Source of the DNA: Methylocapsa sp.
Lineage (GTDB): Bacteria; Pseudomonadota; Alphaproteobacteria; Rhizobiales; Beijerinckiaceae
Direction: 5' to 3'
NCBI GenBank assembly: GCA_003162995.1
Contig: PLUZ01000379.1
Span: 1 to 5,526, forward strand
DNA: 5,526 nt
In this document: piece by piece, positions 1-3,628 of the stretch
How the letters are laid out: each line of letters begins with the position of its first letter
Numbering within the stretch: position 1 is the stretch's first letter
Notes under the pieces: generated by a model
What the model was told of the DNA's origin: nothing
The model's input: only the letters and a program-made list of their open reading frames with translations
Databases searched by the model: none
Made by a program: the position numbers and the translations under genes

Positions 1-695
1 AAATGCTGACCGCCTATCATGAGGGCGGCCACGCGATCGTCGCGCTGAATGTCACGGCCACCGATCCGGTGCATAAAGCGACCATCATTCCGCGCGGACG
101 CGCGCTCGGCATGGTCATGCAGCTCCCCGAACGCGACAAGCTCTCGATGAGCTACGAACAGATGACCTCGCGGCTCGCCATCTGCATGGGCGGCCGGGTT
201 TCGGAAGAGATCGTCTTTGGCAAGGAGAAGATTACCTCCGGCGCCCAATCCGATATCGAGCAGGCGACCAATCTCGCCCGTGCGATGGTGACCCGCTGGG
301 GTTTCTCCGAAGAACTCGGCACGGTCATGTATGGCGATAACCAGCAGGAGGTCTTCCTCGGCTATTCGATGGGGCGTCAGCAGACCATCTCCGAGGCCAC
401 TGCGCAGAAGATCGATGCGGAAGTGCGGCGGCTGGTGGAGGCGGGTCTTGACGAAGCAACAAAGATCATCACCGAGAAGCGCGCGGATCTTGAGACTCTC
501 GCCAAGGGTCTCCTCGAATATGAGACGCTGACCGGCGAAGAGATCGAGCAGCTTTTGAAGGGGCATCCTCCGGTGCGCGACGTCAGCGGCGATACCGAAC
601 CACCGTTGCGCGGCTCTCCCGTCCCCACCACCGGCGTTGTTCGCCCCAAACCAGGCCCAGAGCCAGGCGGATTGGAGCCGCAACCCCAGGCGTAA
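1..695 (+). CDS. ftsH: ATP-dependent zinc metalloprotease FtsH, C-terminal part (5' end outside window)
   Basis: FtsH is a hexameric inner-membrane AAA+ protease that extracts and degrades misassembled membrane proteins and some short-lived cytosolic regulators. Only the M41 peptidase domain and the tail are present; the transmembrane and AAA+ parts lie upstream of base 1. Numbering from the ATG at base 3, which is an internal codon, the zinc motif HEGGH is at residues 6-10. The third zinc ligand is the Asp of [15 protein letters not shown], near residue 84. The [12 protein letters not shown] stretch and the helical C-terminal segment, about residues 130-187, are typical of the family. E. coli has HEAGH; Gly at that place keeps the HExxH metal site. 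After residue 187 comes a Pro/Gly-rich, probably disordered tail of about 43 residues ending in TAA. A hairpin terminator follows within 50 nt, so ftsH is the last gene of its transcript here, whereas glmM often follows it in Proteobacteria. The identification is very secure. Confidence 0.97.
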   Translation, partial: MLTAYHEGGHAIVALNVTATDPVHKATIIPRGRALGMVMQLPERDKLSMSYEQMTSRLAICMGGRVSEEIVFGKEKITSGAQSDIEQATNLARAMVTRWGFSEELGTVMYGDNQQEVFLGYSMGRQQTISEATAQKIDAEVRRLVEAGLDEATKIITEKRADLETLAKGLLEYETLTGEEIEQLLKGHPPVRDVSGDTEPPLRGSPVPTTGVVRPKPGPEPGGLEPQPQA

Positions 696-742
696 GTAAG
701 TGCGTCGGCCTTTTTTGACTACTCCTGCGACGATTTGAATGG

Positions 743-783
743 ATGGCTGCCTCTCACACGTAAGTGGAAGGCAGCCATTTTTG
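743..783 (+). terminator. Rho-independent terminator of ftsH
   Basis: A perfect 10-bp inverted repeat, ATGGCTGCCT at 743-752 and AGGCAGCCAT at 769-778, encloses a 16-nt loop. Inside the loop CAC (757-759) and GTG (764-766) can pair further. Five T residues follow directly (778-782), then GC and four more T. It lies 48 nt after the ftsH stop codon and is correctly oriented to end that transcript. Confidence 0.85.
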
Positions 784-795
784 CTTTTGGTGCCT

Positions 796-923
796 TTAGA
801 TCACGTTCATGATTTTGGATTGAATCCATCCATAATGATGAACGTAATCGATTCCAAAAGTTTAGAGCGGGATGCGGGCGGAAAATCGGTTCCACTTTTC
901 CTTCTCCCGCTCAAGAGCATGAT
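796..923. repeat. Composite palindromic intergenic repeat, Hyphomicrobiales type
   Basis: Two adjoining palindromic units are visible. In unit one, GATCACGTTCAT (799-810) pairs with ATGAACGTAATC (838-849) at 11 of 12 positions, around an inner GGATT/AATCC hairpin. In unit two, GAGCGGGA (865-872) pairs perfectly with TCCCGCTC (905-912), with an inner GGAAAA (880-885) and TTTTCC (896-901). The unit-two sequence, with its AAAATCGGTTCCACTTTTCC core, resembles non-coding elements I recall as dispersed in many copies through Rhizobiales and Beijerinckiaceae chromosomes. The family assignment is from memory, and copy number cannot be judged from one window. An open reading frame crosses it on the + strand but has no protein-like features. 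Confidence 0.7.
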
Positions 924-963
924 CTGCAGAAAAGCTGCAGACTTTTTGGAGAAGATCACGAGA
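915..963. repeat. Second, degenerate palindromic unit next to the composite repeat
   Basis: The segment starts with GAGCATGATC (915-924) and ends with GATCACGAG (954-962), an imperfect inverted pair. In the middle CTGCAG (924-929) and CTGCAG (935-940) form a 6-bp stem with a 5-nt loop, followed by ACTTTTT. The outer words match the ends of another common Rhizobiales palindromic element. It may therefore be a decayed copy placed beside the first. The inner hairpin plus five T could also act as a weak back-up terminator on the + strand. Confidence 0.45.
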
Positions 964-1100
964 TAAAACAATACGATAGAGACCCTGCACGATTCTTTTT
1001 GAAGCGATCATGGTCCAGCGCGAAGCGATGCTAAGGAAAAATATAATAGACAGCCCAGCATGCCGCGTGAATACGCATCAGCGAAGAACCATTCGCCAAC
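964..1100. other. Non-coding stretch between the repeats and the pal terminator
   Basis: No protein-like reading frame, tRNA-like fold or promoter stands out. The only regularity is a short direct repeat GAAGCGAT at 1001-1008 and 1022-1029, which may be chance. Together with the repeats it fills the space between the convergent ftsH and pal genes. Confidence 0.5.
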
Positions 1101-1132
1101 AAAAACCGGCGCTTCACATGGAAGGCGCCGGT
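1101..1132 (-). terminator. Rho-independent terminator of pal
   Basis: On the - strand the hairpin is formed by ACCGGCGC and GCGCCGGT (1125-1132 and 1105-1112 on +, a perfect 8-bp stem). It is extended by TTC/GAA with one bulged base, and a run of T follows (A run at 1101-1105 on +). It lies 84 nt beyond the pal stop codon in the right orientation. Confidence 0.85.
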
Positions 1133-1215
1133 GCCGGATTGGGATCAAGAACGTCTTTTTGACCGTCCGGGACATATCGGCTACGGGGGAGGAGGACCGT
1201 TCGCCGAAACTTTCG

Positions 1216-1719
1216 TCAGGATTGGCCGCCCGTCAGCACGGTGACCGCGCGGCGGTTTTGCGACCAACAGGAATTGTCGTTACAGCTCGTGACGGGACGC
1301 TCCTTGCCATAGCTGATGGTATGAATTTTTGAGGCTGGAATGCCGCGGGCAACGAGATAGTCCTTCGTGGTTTCCGCCCGCCGCGCACCCAGCGCGAAAT
1401 TATACTCGCGGGTCCCACGCTCGTCGGCATGGCCTTCGACGGTCACATTATAGCGGCCATATTGCTGCAGCCAGCTCGCCTGTTTGGCGAGGGTAGCTTG
1501 CGCGGTCTGGTTCAAGTCACTGGAATCGCTGTCGAAGAATATCCGGTCACCAACATTGACGGCGAAATCTTGCGGGCTCCCGGGTGCTGCTGGGGCGCCA
1601 CCACTCAGGCCCGCGAGCGAGGCATTATCGGCAGGGGTCTTGGCGCAGGCAGAGATCGCAAGGGCGGCGCCGAGCGCGGCCGCGAATTTCCATTCGCCGG
1701 TCCGTTGGAGAAAGCTCAT
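1216..1719 (-). CDS. pal: Peptidoglycan-associated lipoprotein Pal
   Basis: Pal is an outer-membrane lipoprotein whose periplasmic OmpA-like domain binds peptidoglycan. With TolB and TolQRA it forms the Tol-Pal machine that draws the outer membrane inward at division. The chosen ATG gives 167 residues. An upstream in-frame ATG at 1800 would add 27 residues before the signal peptide and is rejected because AAGGAG sits 6 nt before this ATG. Residues 1-24 form a lipoprotein signal peptide ending in lipobox ISA-C25. A Pro/Gly/Ala-rich linker runs to about residue 52. The OmpA-like domain shows IFFDSDSSDL (60-69), VEGHADERGT (94-103, with the peptidoglycan-contacting Asp99), LGARRA (110-115), YGKERP (137-142) and NRRAV (155-159). 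The length is normal. Two Cys near residues 146 and 151 could form a disulfide. No tolB lies upstream and no cpoB downstream, so this copy is detached from the usual cluster. Confidence 0.96.
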   Translation of the reverse strand: MSFLQRTGEWKFAAALGAALAISACAKTPADNASLAGLSGGAPAAPGSPQDFAVNVGDRIFFDSDSSDLNQTAQATLAKQASWLQQYGRYNVTVEGHADERGTREYNFALGARRAETTKDYLVARGIPASKIHTISYGKERPVTSCNDNSCWSQNRRAVTVLTGGQS

Positions 1720-1725
1720 CCCACA

Positions 1726-1731
1726 CTCCTT
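1726..1731 (-). promoter_or_regulatory. Ribosome binding site fixing the pal start
   Basis: AAGGAG on the - strand lies 6 nt upstream of the ATG at 1719. It selects this start over the in-frame ATG at 1800, and the protein then begins directly with its signal peptide. Confidence 0.8.
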
Positions 1732-1751
1732 CTGTGATCCTGTGATCGCTT

Positions 1752-1775
1752 GGCAGGCGTTAAGCCCTACCTGCC
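1752..1775 (-). other. Stem-loop in the pal leader
   Basis: GGCAGG (1752-1757) and CCTGCC (1770-1775) form a perfect 6-bp stem with a 12-nt loop, about 30 nt upstream of the pal start. No T run follows, so it is not an obvious terminator. It could affect leader stability or be incidental. A tandem TGTGATC lies nearby at 1733-1739 and 1741-1747. Confidence 0.35.
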
Positions 1776-2086
1776 TTTGGTTAAAGGAATGTTCCATCAA
1801 CCTTGATCCAAGCTAACCAGAGCGTGTTGCATTTAAGCAAACCGATATAAGGTTAACCGATCGTTCATGGCGAGAATACGGCTGAGATGGAGTTTCACAC
1901 CGCAATCGTAAGTGTTTCATTGCGCTGCAACAATGGGATTGTTCTCCGCCCAAGCTTTGCTTTGACCAAAATCGCTTCAAGGGTAGCGGTCAAGGAAGCT
2001 ATCTCATTGATTTCTTACACGTTCTTAGATAATGCGCGCGACTTTTTTAAGGTCCTGCGCTCTGGGGTGGGGTGGATGGGTTTTGG
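1776..2086. other. Intergenic region between DUF983 gene and pal, nothing assignable
   Basis: I see no convincing gene. A + strand frame from 1887 to 2138 lacks a recognisable domain, its composition is not protein-like, and it runs into the DUF983 gene. The pal promoter should lie here on the - strand, but no pair of boxes near TTGACA-17-TATAAT is convincing. A T6 run at 2043-2048 and a G-rich run at 2064-2092 are present. No hairpin with a T tail is seen after the DUF983 stop, so its terminator is not identified. Confidence 0.5.
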
Positions 2087-2509
2087 TCAGGGTGACGCCT
2101 GCCTGCCATCGAACCCGTGCATGCGCAAGGCCCATTGATAGGCAATGAGACCACCTTTGAGGATCGGCAGGAACCAAAGCGAGAGAATGAGCGCCAGAGT
2201 GGGCCAGATCATCGCATGCAGCCAGATCGGCGCATCAGGCCAGTACGTCTCGGTCAGAAGCATCAAGCTTCCAACGATATGCCCAACGACTAAGATCGTT
2301 AGATAGGGCGGCGCATCGTCGGCGCGGTGGTGATACAATTCCTCGCCGCAATGCGGGCAAATATCATTGACCTTAAGATAGGCGCGAAACATCCGGCCTG
2401 CGCCGCAGGCGGGGCAAATGCCGCGCATGCCTTTGCCGATGGCTTGCCACGCGTTTCGGGAGGTGCCGCGGCAATCCTTCTCGTGGCGTATGTTGGGGAG
2501 CGATGCCAA
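2087..2509 (-). CDS. DUF983 family zinc-ribbon membrane protein
   Basis: The family is widespread in Alphaproteobacteria and has no established function. The 140-residue product has two CxxC pairs, CPACG (Cys32, Cys35) and CPHCG (Cys51, Cys54), expected to bind one zinc. The family signature HHRADDAPPYLTI follows (60-72), then two hydrophobic helices at about 69-87 and 97-118, and the end KGGLIAYQWALRMHGF. The predicted arrangement is a cytoplasmic zinc ribbon with a membrane hairpin. The start is uncertain: the frame is open only from a TTG at 2509, with no clear Shine-Dalgarno sequence, and a TAA lies four codons upstream. The first in-frame ATG is residue 28 (the MRGICPACG segment), which would remove the conserved-looking stretch before the first CxxC. 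DUF983 genes are, from memory, often near rnr in Rhizobiales, as here. The family call is firm; the role is unknown. Confidence 0.88.
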   Translation of the reverse strand: MASLPNIRHEKDCRGTSRNAWQAIGKGMRGICPACGAGRMFRAYLKVNDICPHCGEELYHHRADDAPPYLTILVVGHIVGSLMLLTETYWPDAPIWLHAMIWPTLALILSLWFLPILKGGLIAYQWALRMHGFDGRQASP

Positions 2510-2563
2510 GATAGGGGATTACCTACGACCGAGGTTGCCCATATGCAAGGCATTATTTGTTAA

Positions 2564-2602
2564 CTGACCGCCGTCAAGCCGTACAAGGTTGCCGGCGGTC
2601 AG
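2564..2602. repeat. Perfect 10-bp inverted repeat upstream of DUF983
   Basis: CTGACCGCCG (2564-2573) pairs perfectly with CGGCGGTCAG (2593-2602) across a 19-nt loop. It lies 55 nt upstream of the DUF983 start, in its probable leader. Neither strand has a T run after it, so it is not a standard terminator. It is the first of a series of hairpins running to 2683. Confidence 0.6.
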
Positions 2603-2606
2603 GGTG

Positions 2607-2636
2607 TCAGCGGATATCAGTCTTCAGCCGCTGAAG
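2607..2636. repeat. Overlapping alternative hairpins
   Basis: TCAGCGG (2607-2613) can pair with CCGCTGA (2628-2634). Alternatively CTTCAG (2622-2627) can pair with CTGAAG (2631-2636) with a 3-nt loop. The two stems share bases 2631-2634, so they exclude each other. Confidence 0.5.
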
Positions 2637-2644
2637 ATTTGCAG

Positions 2645-2683
2645 CCGGTGTTGGCGAGGCCGAAAAGATCCCCTCAACACCGG
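2645..2683. repeat. Perfect 9-bp inverted repeat
   Basis: CCGGTGTTG (2645-2653) pairs with CAACACCGG (2675-2683) across a 21-nt loop. It is followed by the perfect 10-nt palindrome GTATCGATAC (2683-2692). No T run follows on either strand. Confidence 0.6.
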
Positions 2684-2714
2684 TATCGATACGGTCGCAT
2701 TCTTCTCGGCGATC

Positions 2715-2820
2715 CTAGAGCGCTTCCCGATCAAAAGGACTCCTTCGATCGATATGAAATCGCTCAGATTCAAAGAGTCGGAGCATGTCGGAATCGAAAA
2801 AGCCGATCGGAACATACTCT
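2715..2820. repeat. Dispersed palindromic intergenic repeat, second family
   Basis: The segment begins CTAGAGCGCTTCCCGATC and contains two imperfect palindromes. The first runs from GAGCG (2718-2722) to CGCTC (2761-2765) with GATC words inside. The second runs from GAGCATGT (2781-2788) to ACATACTC (2812-2819), with one G-U pair. The order of words resembles a non-coding element I recall as dispersed in Beijerinckiaceae-like genomes, and it differs from the repeat at 796-923. Family membership is from memory only. It is flanked to the right by an imperfect hairpin, GCGCAGGG (2825-2832) with CCCTTGCGC (2846-2854). Confidence 0.6.
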
Positions 2821-2890
2821 CGCGGCGCAGGGTTAATTTAGGAGACCCTTGCGCTTTGGTGTGAAAGCCGGCGAAGAAAGCTATCGGGTT

Positions 2891-2995
2891 TTATTGTTGC
2901 GAAGCCGGCTGTTTCGGCGGTTCTTGCGACGGCGTGCCGCACGCCCCTAATGACAGAGCAAAAACCGTTAACAGTAAAGCCAAAATGCGGCGCAT
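2891..2995 (-). CDS. Small lipoprotein, 34 residues
   Basis: The predicted peptide has a positively charged start (MRR), a hydrophobic core to residue 15, and a lipobox LGA-C19 within ALSLGACG. A hydrophilic Pro/Gln-rich tail of 15 residues after the Cys ends in ASQQ. Signal peptidase II cleavage would leave a 16-residue acylated peptide. Gly20 after the Cys gives no Asp retention signal, so outer-membrane sorting is likely by the enteric rule. A GGGGAGG ribosome binding site lies 5 nt before the ATG, and a promoter-like pair lies upstream. The tail lacks the KGPLY-type motif of LptM (YifL) and does not resemble entericidin. It does not match any family I recognise, and the function is unknown. 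The strong translation signal and complete lipoprotein grammar argue for a real gene. Confidence 0.72.
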   Translation of the reverse strand: MRRILALLLTVFALSLGACGTPSQEPPKQPASQQ

Positions 2996-3000
2996 GAATA

Positions 3001-3007
3001 CCTCCCC
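3001..3007 (-). promoter_or_regulatory. Ribosome binding site of the small lipoprotein
   Basis: GGGGAGG on the - strand is 5 nt upstream of the ATG at 2995. It is the strongest Shine-Dalgarno match in the window and the main reason for accepting this very short gene. Confidence 0.8.
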
Positions 3008-3050
3008 AGGTTTTATGGCGAACGAACCAACCGTGGTCCGCTCGAAAAAA

Positions 3051-3080
3051 CTTATACATGGCAATTTAAGAGGGCAGCAA
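3051..3080 (-). promoter_or_regulatory. Candidate sigma-70-type promoter of the small lipoprotein
   Basis: On the - strand TTGCTG (3075-3080) and TATAAG (3051-3056) are separated by 18 nt. Transcription would start near 3043, giving a leader of about 50 nt. Both boxes are imperfect matches to the consensus, so this is a candidate only. Confidence 0.4.
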
Positions 3081-3103
3081 GACCTTTGTTGGCCGCCGCT
3101 AAC

Positions 3104-3119
3104 TGTCATGGCAATGACA
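3104..3119. promoter_or_regulatory. Operator-like inverted repeat
   Basis: TGTCAT (3104-3109) and ATGACA (3114-3119) form a perfect 6-bp dyad with a 4-bp spacer, 23 bp upstream of the candidate -35 box of the lipoprotein. The size and symmetry suit a dimeric helix-turn-helix regulator. No regulator gene is nearby and chance is not excluded. Confidence 0.3.
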
Positions 3120-3192
3120 TGAACAAAATCAGGGAAAATCCCGGGTAGGGTAAGGTCTCGCCTCCGTCCGCCAAGCCGTCCAATAATCCGAA

Positions 3193-3603
3193 CTAGACAG
3201 GGTCCGCTTCTGTTGCATTGCGTGTGACCGCGGCCAGCATGGCCGACATGGCGTGGACAATCGGTCCGATTGGAGGGCCGAGCGTGTGCCGTCGAGCGAC
3301 CCAAGCTGGATCATTGTAAGTCAGCCAGACTGTGCCGTCCCCATCCTCCCACACGAGCGCTTTCAGCGGAAGGTCGATGCCGGCGCGCTGATAGGCTTGC
3401 ATCAGCGGCGTGCCTGCCTGTGCCCCGCCGAAAATGATCAATGTCGTGGGGCGTAACGTCAGGCCCGCTGCAGCGGCTCCCGCGGCGTGATCAATCTTGG
3501 CGAAAATTGTCACGCCTTTTGCTGCAAGGTCAGCTTCTACGCGCGCGATCGTCTCCCGCGCCGAATGCGCGCTACGGACGCTAACGAGACCATCGTCTGA
3601 CAT
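3193..3603 (-). CDS. DUF302 domain protein
   Basis: The 136-residue product matches the DUF302 family, small alpha/beta proteins of unknown biochemical role. Visible family motifs are GVTIFAKIDHAAGA (30-43), LRPTTLIIFGGAQAGTPLM (50-68), DLPLKALVWEDGDG (77-90) and VWLTYNDPAWVARRH (92-106). No signal peptide or membrane segment is seen, so it should be cytosolic. The ATG at 3603 is preferred over the in-frame ATG at 3627 because AGGAAG lies 5 nt before it. The start lies 25 nt past the rnr stop, so the two genes are probably co-transcribed and the product may be made together with RNase R. Whether it acts on RNA is not shown by the sequence. Confidence 0.9.
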   Translation of the reverse strand: MSDDGLVSVRSAHSARETIARVEADLAAKGVTIFAKIDHAAGAAAAGLTLRPTTLIIFGGAQAGTPLMQAYQRAGIDLPLKALVWEDGDGTVWLTYNDPAWVARRHTLGPPIGPIVHAMSAMLAAVTRNATEADPV

Positions 3604-3608
3604 GGTCA

Positions 3609-3614
3609 CTTCCT
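3609..3614 (-). promoter_or_regulatory. Ribosome binding site fixing the DUF302 start
   Basis: AGGAAG on the - strand lies 5 nt before the ATG at 3603. The alternative in-frame ATG at 3627 lies only 1 nt beyond the rnr stop codon and has no comparable site chosen here. Confidence 0.65.
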
Positions 3615-3628
3615 GCCGCTCTAACAAT

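Noticed and set aside
739..966. 75-residue + strand reading frame after ftsH
   Set aside because: It starts inside the terminator hairpin and runs through the palindromic repeat, with no ribosome binding site and no domain. Such frames arise from the repeat itself.
1060..1332. 90-residue + strand frame opposite the pal 3' end
   Set aside because: It crosses the pal terminator and overlaps the well-supported pal coding sequence on the other strand.
1887..2138. 83-residue + strand frame between pal and DUF983
   Set aside because: No recognisable domain, no good ribosome binding site, and it overlaps the DUF983 3' end.
2996..3304. Longer form of the small lipoprotein frame (137 residues)
   Set aside because: The extension overlaps the DUF302 gene and places the signal peptide in the middle of the protein; the strong RBS at 3001-3007 supports the short form.
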